From Desulfotignum sp032250905 (GTDB taxonomy: Bacteria > Desulfobacterota > Desulfobacteria > Desulfobacterales > Desulfobacteraceae), in assembly GCA_032250905.1 (NCBI GenBank), contig JAVVEQ010000018.1, positions 1 to 55,284 of the forward strand: 55,284 nucleotides of DNA, given 5' to 3'. Below are positions 16,431 through 23,663 of the stretch, in pieces. The notes under the pieces are model-generated. The model did no database searches. It was not told the DNA's origin and was given only the letters and a program-made list of their open reading frames with translations. Each line of letters begins with the position of its first letter. The stretch's first letter is position 1. A program made the position numbers and the translations under genes.

Positions 16431-17185
16431 TTTTTCAAGTGGGCCTTTTCCGTCCTGGCCCGGGTGGACATGAGCTTGATACATGCCGGGCAGAGGTTAT
16501 GATGTTCTTTGGTATCCGGGTGATCCGGATTGATATGGGACACCCGGTCCAGAAAATCGGCTGTGGCAAACATCCGTCCACACGCCTCACATCTGGCCAG
16601 AGGCAGGCGCCCGATGGTCTCACCCTGGATGGACACGATCCGGACATTGTCCTTGTCCGTCACCTGGATCACGTCAGTGGGACAGATGTTGGCACAGGTC
16701 CCGCAGCCGATGCACTGGCCGTCTCCCTTGACCACCCGGCCCCCTGCCGCGGTTTTTTCCATTTTCAGGGCACCGGCCTTCACGATTTCCTGACAGACCC
16801 GGATGCACAGGCGGCACCGGATACATTCGTCCGGTTCCGGTGGCAGGGTCACGTGATACCTTTCGGCCAGATCGCGAATCCGCCGGGCATGGGGTGCCAA
16901 CTGAATCAACCGTTCAAACGCAGTCTGGCGATGCGCATTGACCATGGGAGAATCGGTGAGCACTGCCAACCCCGGTTTGACTTTAAGCAGGCATGACAGC
17001 ATCACGGTCTGCCGTCCGGTGGGAGACGTTGCTTCCACACCGCAGACCCGGCAGGCCCCGGAGGGTTTCAATGCCGGATGATAACACAGGTGGGGAATAT
17101 CGATGCCGCTGCCTCTGGCCGCTTCCAGAACCGTCTGATTTTCCTCGCAGGCAATGGGTTTCCCGTTGATGGTGATCTCTATCAT
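16427..17185 (-). CDS. 2Fe-2S/4Fe-4S electron-transfer protein (NuoG/HydA N-terminal-like)
   Basis: 252 residues. Residues 1-80 are a plant-type 2Fe-2S ferredoxin domain (Cys in HLCYHP, SGACRVCGVE and MLSCLLKV). A middle part resembling the NuoG linker (ERLIQLAPHARRIRDLAERY) leads to two 4Fe-4S motifs, CIRCRLCIRVCQE and CIGCGTCANICPTD. The C-terminus has four more Cys in two CXXC pairs (CEACGRMF and LCPACIKL), likely a zinc ribbon or extra cluster. It should shuttle electrons between the flavoprotein and the Mo enzyme encoded upstream. Cytoplasmic. Confidence 0.82.
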   Translation of the reverse strand: MIEITINGKPIACEENQTVLEAARGSGIDIPHLCYHPALKPSGACRVCGVEATSPTGRQTVMLSCLLKVKPGLAVLTDSPMVNAHRQTAFERLIQLAPHARRIRDLAERYHVTLPPEPDECIRCRLCIRVCQEIVKAGALKMEKTAAGGRVVKGDGQCIGCGTCANICPTDVIQVTDKDNVRIVSIQGETIGRLPLARCEACGRMFATADFLDRVSHINPDHPDTKEHHNLCPACIKLMSTRARTEKAHLKK

Positions 17186-17412
17186 GACGCCCCGTCCTTT
17201 TTATCTTCCAGAAGCCGGAGACAGTCCTGGGGCAGGCGGTGGGTGCCTTTTCCCTGGAGGCTCACCTCGACGAGGTCATCAGGATCATTGATCGAGGTAT
17301 CCGGGTCTGTTACCACCCCGTGGACACCGATGAAATCATTCATATACGGTTCCCAGGCCTCATCTGAAGACGCCTGAAAGACTTCCACACGGCTCCCGCG
17401 TCTGAATACCAT
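17182..17412 (-). CDS. Small conserved-looking protein between the redox genes
   Basis: 76 residues, mostly beta-strand in character (RRGSRVEVFQASSDEAW, DFIGVHGVVTDPD, DDLVEVSLQGKGTHRLP). The Gly/Val pattern is reminiscent of a small SH3-like barrel, but I do not recognise the family. It overlaps the downstream 2Fe-2S gene by ATGA and sits 12 bases after the flavoprotein stop, so it is clearly part of the operon. No Cys cluster motif; an assembly or docking role is a guess. Confidence 0.6.
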   Translation of the reverse strand: MVFRRGSRVEVFQASSDEAWEPYMNDFIGVHGVVTDPDTSINDPDDLVEVSLQGKGTHRLPQDCLRLLEDKKDGAS

Positions 17413-17424
17413 AACGGTTCTCCT

Positions 17425-19590
17425 TTATTTGTTTTTAACCGGCCGGGTTGACACATGATTCTTGGCGGACAGCTTGCGTTGACATTTGTCGCACAACAGC
17501 CGCTGATCCAATTTTTTCGTGACATGGGCGGTTTTATCGGAAATGAACGCCATATACTGGGCGGACGGCAGTTCAACGCCGCAGGACTCGCAATGCTGGA
17601 TATCCTGCTCATTCAAAATGGTGCCGCACAGCTTGAGCATGCGCTTGCCGGCCCGTTCTTCGATCACCATGGCATTGTTCTCGCAGTTGGCGGCACAGGC
17701 CCCGCAGGTGATGCATTTTTCAGCAGTCTGACGAAAATCGGTTTTCACGGGGTGGTCAAAATCAAGGTATCCCAGGTGCAACGCATCAATGCCCATCTTG
17801 TCACGGCACACTTCCACGCATTTACCGCACCGCCGGCACACATCGCACCGCAGGCACCGCCGGGCCTCCTTTCTGACCGTTTCCTCGTCATATCCCAACT
17901 CCACCTGCTGAAACGTGGTCCGCCGCCGGTCCACATTAAGCATGGGCATGGAGGGCCGGGTCAGCCGCATTTTTTCGGACGCGGTCATTTCTATCATGGG
18001 ATGTTTGTGCCGGCGTACCGGTATCTTGGGCATACGCGGCTGGGGAATGTGGTTGAGATACCGGTGGATGGCTTCGGCAGCCCGTTTGCCGCCGCCGATG
18101 GCCTCAATGACCGTGGCAGGCCCGGACACCGCGTCTCCGGCGGCAAACACCCCGGGCATGCTGGTTTCCATGGAGGCATGGTTCACCTCGATGGTGCCCC
18201 TGCGGGTCCAGCGGATCTTGTCAAAGGCGGTCATACCGGAATCATCCACATATTGACCGATGGCGGAGATAACCGCGTCGGCGGGAATCACAAAATCCTT
18301 GCCCAGAATTGGAACCGGGGCCAGCCGGTCCGTACCTTTTTTGGCGATCAGTTCCGCTTTGTTGCAAGCCAGACCGGTGATGGCATCACCTTCACCCCGG
18401 ATCTCCGTGGGAATGGTGAGATACGCGATCTCAATGCCTTCCTCTTCGGCCTGTTCCACTTCCTCGATGTCAGCGGGCATCTGTTCCCTGGAACGGCGGT
18501 AGGCAATGGTCACTTTTTCAGACCCCAGGCGCAGGCAGGTCCGGGCCGCATCAATGGCCACATTACCGCCCCCGATGATCACCACCCTTTTTCCCGGCAC
18601 ATGACGTTCCCCCAATGCCACATTCTTCAAGAAAGCAATGGCCTCGATCACCTTGGGAAAATCGGTTTCTCCCTTGATCCCCAGGTCCCAGGCCTTGTGG
18701 GCGCCGATAGCCAGAAAAAACGCTTCCGTGCCGTCCGCAACGAACTGCTCATAGGTCACATCCGTGCCGAACCGGGTATTGAACAGAATCTCAACCCCGA
18801 GATCCTCGATCATTGCAACTTCCCGGTCGATCACTTCCCGGGGCAGGCGGTACCGGGGAATCCCCACCATGAGCATACCTCCGGCAAAGGGCAATGATTC
18901 GATCACCTTGACGGAGTATCCCATCAGTGCGAGATAATAGGCACAGGACAAGCCCCCGGGACCGGCCCCCACCACGCACACTTTTTTTCCGTTGGGCGGG
19001 GCAGGCTCCGGATTTACGTACTGGCGGTTTGACAGGGCCCGTTCCGCAGCAAACGCCTTGAGAAACTTGATGGAGATCGGGGTGTCGATACGGCCCCGGA
19101 CACACATCATTTCACAGGGCCTGGTACAGACCAGGCCGCATACCCAGGGCAGCGGATTGTCTTCCCGGATCACGGCAATCGCCTCGGCATCCTTGCCCTC
19201 AGCGATCAATGCCAGGTAGGTGGGCACATCAATCCCCGCCGGACAGGCCATCTGGCAGGGGGACGGGGCAATGACCCCGCAATCGTGGGTCGGGCAGTTC
19301 CGGGATTCAATATGGCTGACAAATATTTCACGGTGTTCGGTCAACACCTGGTTTAAAAACTCCCGGGTCTTAACGGCGGTATCATTGGGCCTGGTATTTT
19401 TAAATTCCGCCATCAGCTCTTCGATAGCCGCCATGTGGCCGTCTCCGGCTTCTCCCAGAGAAATTTCCTCCACCAGCATTCGAATGGATTCACAGATCCG
19501 CCGCACCCTGGGGTCTGTCAGAACACCCGATTCAATACGTTCCGTCAGAAACTGCAGGGTGGATTGAACCGGACAGGTGTTTTGGGCCAT
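17425..19590 (-). CDS. GltD-like NAD(P)H flavoprotein with additional Fe-S domains
   Basis: 721 residues, AAAGGAG before the ATG. After a ~100-residue N-terminal region comes the glutamate-synthase-beta-type Fe-S domain (PSPCQMACPAGIDVPTYL, CGLVCTRPCEMMCVRG). Next are an FAD Rossmann motif (VVGAGPGGLSCAYYLALMG), a second nucleotide motif (VVIIGGGNVAIDAARTC) and the FAD closing segment (GVFAAGDAVSGPATVIEAI). The C-terminal 150 residues hold further Cys motifs, CLRCDVCRRCGKCVEVC, CITCGACAANCENNAM, and two CXXC pairs (HCESCGV, LCDKCQR). This should exchange electrons between NAD(P)H and the Fe-S chain of the neighbouring Mo enzyme. Not a genuine GltD, since no large GltB gene is present. Confidence 0.85.
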   Translation of the reverse strand: MAQNTCPVQSTLQFLTERIESGVLTDPRVRRICESIRMLVEEISLGEAGDGHMAAIEELMAEFKNTRPNDTAVKTREFLNQVLTEHREIFVSHIESRNCPTHDCGVIAPSPCQMACPAGIDVPTYLALIAEGKDAEAIAVIREDNPLPWVCGLVCTRPCEMMCVRGRIDTPISIKFLKAFAAERALSNRQYVNPEPAPPNGKKVCVVGAGPGGLSCAYYLALMGYSVKVIESLPFAGGMLMVGIPRYRLPREVIDREVAMIEDLGVEILFNTRFGTDVTYEQFVADGTEAFFLAIGAHKAWDLGIKGETDFPKVIEAIAFLKNVALGERHVPGKRVVIIGGGNVAIDAARTCLRLGSEKVTIAYRRSREQMPADIEEVEQAEEEGIEIAYLTIPTEIRGEGDAITGLACNKAELIAKKGTDRLAPVPILGKDFVIPADAVISAIGQYVDDSGMTAFDKIRWTRRGTIEVNHASMETSMPGVFAAGDAVSGPATVIEAIGGGKRAAEAIHRYLNHIPQPRMPKIPVRRHKHPMIEMTASEKMRLTRPSMPMLNVDRRRTTFQQVELGYDEETVRKEARRCLRCDVCRRCGKCVEVCRDKMGIDALHLGYLDFDHPVKTDFRQTAEKCITCGACAANCENNAMVIEERAGKRMLKLCGTILNEQDIQHCESCGVELPSAQYMAFISDKTAHVTKKLDQRLLCDKCQRKLSAKNHVSTRPVKNK

Positions 19591-19604
19591 GGATCATGCT
19601 CCTT

Positions 19605-20120
19605 TCAAAAGCTGCTGTTCTCAAGGGACGCCACCGCCTCGGCATGTCTCTGCCGCCGTATCTGGGTCATGTCCTCGACTTTTCCAAATTTCAGGCAACC
19701 CGTGGTGCAGGTGGTGACACAGGCCGGTTGCAGACCCTTGTCTATACGGTCTTTGCAGTAATCACATTTCTCCACTTTTCCGGTATTGGGGTTCCACTGG
19801 GGAGCCCCCCACGGGCAGGCGGAGATGCAGGTTTTACAGCCCACGCACAGGTCTTTCTGCACAAACACGATGCCATCCGAGGAGCGCTGCTGCATGGCCC
19901 CGGTGGGGCATGCCGACACGCACCAGGGATCTTCACAGTGAAAACAGGGCATGAAGATGAAAGACATCTTGGGCAGGTTGTTGATGAACTTGGGCCCCAC
20001 CTGGATGATCTGGCAGGGTTTGGGGCCTTCGGGCAGATCTTTATTGGTCTTGCACTGAATTTCACACGCGTGACATCCAATACATTTTTTATTGTCCTGA
20101 AACAGATAATACTGGCTCAT
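19605..20120 (-). CDS. 4Fe-4S ferredoxin-type electron transfer subunit (DmsB/PsrB-like)
   Basis: 171 residues, AAGGAGG before the ATG. Four cluster-binding Cys groups appear in the usual order: CIGCHACEIQCKTNK, CFHCEDPWCVSACPTGA, CVGCKTCISACPWGAP and KCDYCKDRIDKG with ACVTTCTTGCL. This is the standard four-cluster beta subunit of DMSO reductase-family enzymes. It lacks a Tat signal and a C-terminal membrane anchor, matching the cytoplasmic look of the catalytic subunit just upstream. It should pass electrons between the Mo enzyme and the flavoprotein encoded downstream. Confidence 0.9.
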   Translation of the reverse strand: MSQYYLFQDNKKCIGCHACEIQCKTNKDLPEGPKPCQIIQVGPKFINNLPKMSFIFMPCFHCEDPWCVSACPTGAMQQRSSDGIVFVQKDLCVGCKTCISACPWGAPQWNPNTGKVEKCDYCKDRIDKGLQPACVTTCTTGCLKFGKVEDMTQIRRQRHAEAVASLENSSF

Positions 20121-20143
20121 TCATTGCCTCCTTGAAATGAAAA

Positions 20144-22231
20144 TCACACCGGTGTCACGGTGACAAATGTGTCATGATAGGCCGGGCTGCCGCCCACTTT
20201 GTCATAGATATTTTCCTGCAGCACAGCATCGGACAGTCCCCGGCTGAAGGACCGGGCCGCCAGCTTGGCCTCATGCCCGAATCCGTGGGCCATGAACACC
20301 GACTCGGGGTGAATCATGTCCGTAACAAACGCCTTGATCTGTCCTCTGCCGCAGCCCGAGGCCACCTCAACCACGGCACCGTCCTGAATCCCCAGATTCG
20401 ACGCTTTTTCCCGGTTGATCCACAGCACGTTTTCACTCATCAGTTCATTGAGGTACGGCACGTTCTGGGTGGAGATATGGGTGTGCAGGGCCGTCCGTCC
20501 CACCACCAGGCGGAACTGTTTGTCCGGATCCGCCGGCTTTGAAGGTGATTCATACGGAGGGAAAGAGGGAAATCCCGCATCTTCGAGCAGCGATGACTTG
20601 AACTCAATTTTTCCTGACGGGGTTTTAAAGGGAATATCATTTCTGTCCCAGAAAATCTGGGACTTGCCGTAACTGACAAATCCTTTTTCAGCAAAATCCG
20701 CCCGGGTGAACCCGGTGCCTTCCAGCTGCCAGTCCACCAGTTCATCCATAGTTTCATAGGGAAAATAGTTCCCGATTCCCAGACGGTCTCCAAGGCGCTT
20801 GAGAATGACCGGCCCTTCCAGGGTATCGTACCGGGGCTCCACCGCCTTTTCCCTCAGAAACATCATGGGTTTGAGCCCGTTCAGCTGCTGGATGGAGTCG
20901 GTCCGCTCCAGATAGGTGGATTCCGGCAGAATCACATCAGAATACCAGGCGATATCCGAATAATTGATATCGATGGTTACGATCAGATCCAGCTTGTCCA
21001 GGGCTTTCCTGGTATTGTTGGTATCAGCGATGGACATGAGGGTTTCCAGGCGGTAATTGATCAATGCCTTGATGGGATAGGGATCCTCGTTGAGAATGGC
21101 ATACGGCAGGATCTGAGGGGCGCCATGGGCCGGATCGGGCAGGGGAAAATCCGGGGTCCCGACCTTGTCGAACCGGGGCACCGTGATTTTCGGAAATGTC
21201 TGATCCGTCAGTTTTCTTGCCGGTTTACCGCCTTCGGCCCCCGGCCCTTTTTTAAAGAAAATGCCTCCTTTGGCTTCCACCGATCCCATCAGGGCATTGA
21301 GCATGAGAATGGACCGGCGCATGTAGATTTCATTCTGATGGCTGGCACACCGGTACCCGTAATGAAAGATCACCGCCGGCTTTTCTTTGCTGATTTCTCT
21401 GGCCAGGGCCTTGATCTCCCCGGCCGGAATCCCGGTTTCTTTTTCCGCCCATTCCGGCGTGTACTCTTTGACAAAATCCTGCAGCTCGTTGAACCCGTGG
21501 ACCCATTTATCAACATATGAGGCATCATAGAGCCGCTCTTTGATAATCACGTTGATCAGCCCGTAATTCAGGGCCAGGTCGGTGCCCGGCCGGATCATCC
21601 AGTACCGGTGTGCCTTGCCTGCCGTCACATTGACCCGGGGATCGATATAGGTGAGTTTGGCCCCTTTTTCCAGAGCATCCATCAGGGTGTTTACTTCTTT
21701 AACATTGATGGATTCAAAAATATTTCTGCCGTACAGGACAATATGCCGGGTGTTCCCGTAATTAATGCCCATCTGCCCGTCCGTGTATCCGAACATGGAG
21801 CGGCAGGCCGTATTCATGGACCCCTTGCACAGTGCATCATGCGTGAAATGGTTGGGAGACCCCAGGGCCTTCAGAAAGGTTTTGCTCACGTGGGTACTCA
21901 ACTGTGCGCGCTCCCCAAGGGCAATGGCTTTCCCTCCATGGGTTTCCTTGATTTCTTTGAGCCGGGTGGCCACATAGTCCAGAGCTTCGTCCCAGGACGC
22001 TTTGCGCCAGTTGCCGGAACCCCGGTCCCCCACCCGGATCAGGGGTGTCCGGGGCCGCTGGTCATCCAGAAGCATGGATTTGCCGGCCGATCCCCTGGGA
22101 CACAGACGACTGTCGATTCCCGCCACATGAGGGTTACCCTGAATCCAGTCTACATGCCCGTCTTTGACGCTGACTTTGATGGGGCATCTGACCGAGCACA
22201 TGAAACACAAACTGAACACATCTTTATCCAT
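20144..22231 (-). CDS. Molybdopterin oxidoreductase, catalytic subunit (DMSO reductase family, PsrA/PhsA-like)
   Basis: 695 residues. The N-terminal 4Fe-4S motif CFMCSVRC plus RLCPRGS gives Cys9, Cys12, Cys16 and Cys44. Mo-bisPGD domains follow (WDEALDYVATRLKE, VLYGRNIFE, YIDPRVNVTA, MIRPGTDLALNYGLI, VILPESTYLERTD) with a C-terminal cofactor domain (RLVVGRTALHTHIS, WINREKASNLGIQDGAVVEV). The likely Mo ligand is Cys135 in HDALCKGSMN. No twin-arginine signal is present, so unlike most polysulfide/thiosulfate reductases it should stay in the cytoplasm, and no NrfD-type membrane subunit is nearby. Substrate not predictable: sulfur compound, formate or an organic hydroxylation are all open. Confidence 0.88.
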   Translation of the reverse strand: MDKDVFSLCFMCSVRCPIKVSVKDGHVDWIQGNPHVAGIDSRLCPRGSAGKSMLLDDQRPRTPLIRVGDRGSGNWRKASWDEALDYVATRLKEIKETHGGKAIALGERAQLSTHVSKTFLKALGSPNHFTHDALCKGSMNTACRSMFGYTDGQMGINYGNTRHIVLYGRNIFESINVKEVNTLMDALEKGAKLTYIDPRVNVTAGKAHRYWMIRPGTDLALNYGLINVIIKERLYDASYVDKWVHGFNELQDFVKEYTPEWAEKETGIPAGEIKALAREISKEKPAVIFHYGYRCASHQNEIYMRRSILMLNALMGSVEAKGGIFFKKGPGAEGGKPARKLTDQTFPKITVPRFDKVGTPDFPLPDPAHGAPQILPYAILNEDPYPIKALINYRLETLMSIADTNNTRKALDKLDLIVTIDINYSDIAWYSDVILPESTYLERTDSIQQLNGLKPMMFLREKAVEPRYDTLEGPVILKRLGDRLGIGNYFPYETMDELVDWQLEGTGFTRADFAEKGFVSYGKSQIFWDRNDIPFKTPSGKIEFKSSLLEDAGFPSFPPYESPSKPADPDKQFRLVVGRTALHTHISTQNVPYLNELMSENVLWINREKASNLGIQDGAVVEVASGCGRGQIKAFVTDMIHPESVFMAHGFGHEAKLAARSFSRGLSDAVLQENIYDKVGGSPAYHDTFVTVTPV

Positions 22232-22281
22232 AATTTACTGTCTCCTTATTCCTGGCAATTTAAACTTACGACAACTTATTA

Positions 22282-22296
22282 GCCATAACCGTGCCA
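22282..22296 (-). promoter_or_regulatory. Sigma-54 promoter of the Mo oxidoreductase operon
   Basis: On the minus strand TGGCAC, five bases (GGTTA), TGGC: the invariant GG and GC dinucleotides are at correct spacing, with one deviation from TTGC. The start would be near 22270, giving a ~39-base leader with an AAGGAG ribosome binding site before the ATG at 22231. The same operon encodes the NtrC-type activator as its last gene, so this would be a positive feedback loop. Confidence 0.62.
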
Positions 22297-22484
22297 GGAT
22301 TTCCCTGTTTCAAAAAAAAGTATCAAAAGCGATGCCCATTTCCCTGAAATCGCCCGGGACCCTGAAAATATCTTTCAAGTAAACCATTGAATTTTCACGA
22401 CGTCAAGAGAACAGGCGTATTCGAACCCGCCTGGAATCCAGTTCCAGTTAAATGGGACGCGGAAAGGTGCAATAAAAATAATGC

Positions 22485-22517
22485 GGCGCAAATTTTATTT
22501 GCGCCTTCTTTTTTTCC
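22485..22517. terminator. Hairpin with T-rich tails: terminator or regulator-binding palindrome
   Basis: GGCGCAAA (22485-22492) and TTTGCGCC (22498-22505) form a perfect 8-base stem with a five-base loop, followed by TTCTTTTTTT on the plus strand; the minus strand is also U-rich after the stem. As a terminator it would end an unseen plus-strand transcript, perhaps a small RNA from 22300-22480. Alternatively the GCGCAA half-sites, shared with the inverted repeat at 12989-13031, make it an NtrC-type activator site. Confidence 0.5.
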
Positions 22518-22639
22518 GGACTGGATTTCCGGTCCGGGAACGCTTTCTTGACAATTTCATCTTTTTATGCCTTACTTGCGGGAACTCTGGGTTATTCTAT
22601 CCGGATTAACCGATTAAAGATGAATAATAACGACCCATC

Positions 22640-23395
22640 ATGACCAAACGTTACCAGGCCCCCATTGTCAAAAAAGCTTTTGATATACTTTCCGCCATAT
22701 CCAGGTCCAGAAAAGGATTGCGTATCAGCGACATTTCTTCCCGTCTGGACATCAGCAAAAGTACGGTTCACGGCATCACCGCAGCATTAGAGGAGCAGGG
22801 CGCCATCACCCGGGATCCCTCATCCAAACGCTACGCCATCGGTCTGACCCTGATGGAACTGGGCAAGGCCGCCTATGAACGGGTGGATATCATCCAGACC
22901 GCCCGGCCAATCATGGAAAACCTGATGGAGCAATGCAATGAGTCCGTGTTTCTGGGAATCCGGAACCAGGATCATGTAACGGTCATTGACATCGTCGAGT
23001 CCAGAAAAGATTTCAAGATCAGTTCTCCCATCGGTACGGCACTTCCCCTGCTTGCCGGGGCCGTAGGAAAGGCGTTTTTATCCTGCATGCCCACAAACGA
23101 TGCGGCAGATTATCTGAAAGCCAATCCCATCCGCCGATTCACAGCCCAAACCATTACAGAGCCGGCTGATTATCTTAAAGAACTGGCGGCCGTCAAATCC
23201 AGAGGATATGCGCTGGATGATGAAGAATACCTGGTTGGCGTCAGGGCTGTGGCGGTATGCCTGTCCCCTTTCTCCGGCCATCTGCCCGCCCTGTGGGTCG
23301 TGGGATTCAAGGCCGGGATGTCCGATGACCAGATGCCGCACATCATCAACCGGACACTGGATGCAGCCAACCGCATCAACCAGGCCCTGGCCTGA
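22640..23395 (+). CDS. IclR-family transcriptional regulator
   Basis: 251 residues. The N-terminal winged helix-turn-helix spans about residues 6-70 (VKKAFDILSAIS, RISDISSRLDISKSTVHGI, GAITRDPSSKRYAIGL). The C-terminal effector domain carries IclR signatures (GAVGKAFLSCM, SRGYALDDEEYLVGVRAVA, SPFSGHLPALWVVGF). IclR proteins often control aromatic or acyl-CoA catabolism. It is divergent from the Mo oxidoreductase operon, so it may regulate that operon, itself, or both, on top of the sigma-54 control. Confidence 0.88.
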   Translation: MTKRYQAPIVKKAFDILSAISRSRKGLRISDISSRLDISKSTVHGITAALEEQGAITRDPSSKRYAIGLTLMELGKAAYERVDIIQTARPIMENLMEQCNESVFLGIRNQDHVTVIDIVESRKDFKISSPIGTALPLLAGAVGKAFLSCMPTNDAADYLKANPIRRFTAQTITEPADYLKELAAVKSRGYALDDEEYLVGVRAVAVCLSPFSGHLPALWVVGFKAGMSDDQMPHIINRTLDAANRINQALA

Positions 23396-23438
23396 AGAGG
23401 AGTGCCGGCCTTCATTTAGAGTTACGGATCGTAAAAAT

Positions 23439-23477
23439 CCGGTGTGTCCGCCTCGGTGAGGGCCGGGTATTTTTTTG
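23439..23477 (+). terminator. Probable terminator of the IclR gene
   Basis: A nested weak hairpin (CCGG at 23439 with CCGG at 23462-23465, and CCTC/GAGG around a GGT loop inside) is followed by ATTTTTTT. It lies about 45 bases after the IclR stop. The stem is imperfect, so moderate support only. Confidence 0.45.
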
Positions 23478-23483
23478 CTGGAA

Positions 23484-23520
23484 CAAAACAGGGGGTCAGG
23501 AATATTTTCCTGACCCCCTG
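23484..23520 (-). terminator. Rho-independent terminator of the tRNA gene
   Basis: A perfect 14-base stem (23489-23502 with 23507-23520) closed by a four-base loop is followed on the minus strand by TTTTGTT. It begins 11 bases after the CCA end of the tRNA. The stem is strong in both directions, but only the minus strand has a proper U tract. Confidence 0.8.
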
Positions 23521-23530
23521 GTCGTTTCTG

Positions 23531-23606
23531 TGGTAGGCACGAGCGGACTTGAACCGCTGACTTCTACCGTGTCGAGGTAGCACTCTACCAACTGAGTTAC
23601 GCGCCT
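23531..23606 (-). tRNA. tRNA-Val (anticodon GAC) with C at position 33
   Basis: Seventy-six bases with encoded CCA (23533-23531). The acceptor stem AGGCGCG pairs with CGTGCCT (one GU) with discriminator A. D arm ACTC/GAGT, anticodon stem CTACC/GGTAG, T arm with loop TTCAAGT and stem AGCGG/CCGCT. The anticodon loop reads TCGACAC, so position 34-36 is GAC (Val) but position 33, almost always U in tRNAs, is C. The rest of the arm is that of ordinary bacterial tRNA-Val(GAC). A promoter and a terminator flank it. Confidence 0.85.
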
Positions 23607-23620
23607 GAAATGATCTGAAT

Positions 23621-23649
23621 CTTTTATCAGACCCTGAAATTCATGTCAA
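23621..23649 (-). promoter_or_regulatory. Promoter of the tRNA-Val gene
   Basis: On the minus strand a perfect TTGACA (23649-23644) and TAAAAG (23626-23621, 4 of 6) are separated by exactly 17 bases. Transcription would start about 9 bases before the tRNA 5' end. It lies between the preceding CDS stop and the tRNA. Confidence 0.65.
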
Positions 23650-23663
23650 GAAAAACTGCAGTT

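Larger units (their letters stand above)
22232..22639. other. Regulatory region between the Mo operon and the IclR gene
   Basis: This 408-base divergent spacer contains the sigma-54 promoter (22282-22296), a pair of overlapping small hairpins around 22412-22450 (CAGGCG/CGCCTG and CTGGAA/TTCCAG, which share bases and exclude each other), the hairpin with T tract at 22485-22517, and a CCGGAC/GTCCGG inverted repeat at 22516-22537 that could be an IclR operator. A TTGACA at 22548-22553 may be the -35 box of the IclR gene, but no good -10 box follows. Confidence 0.5.

Noticed and set aside
22405..22445. tRNA-like T-loop string TTCGAACC
   Set aside because: The arms around it give a 10-base loop, and no acceptor, D or anticodon arm can be built, so it is not a tRNA gene.
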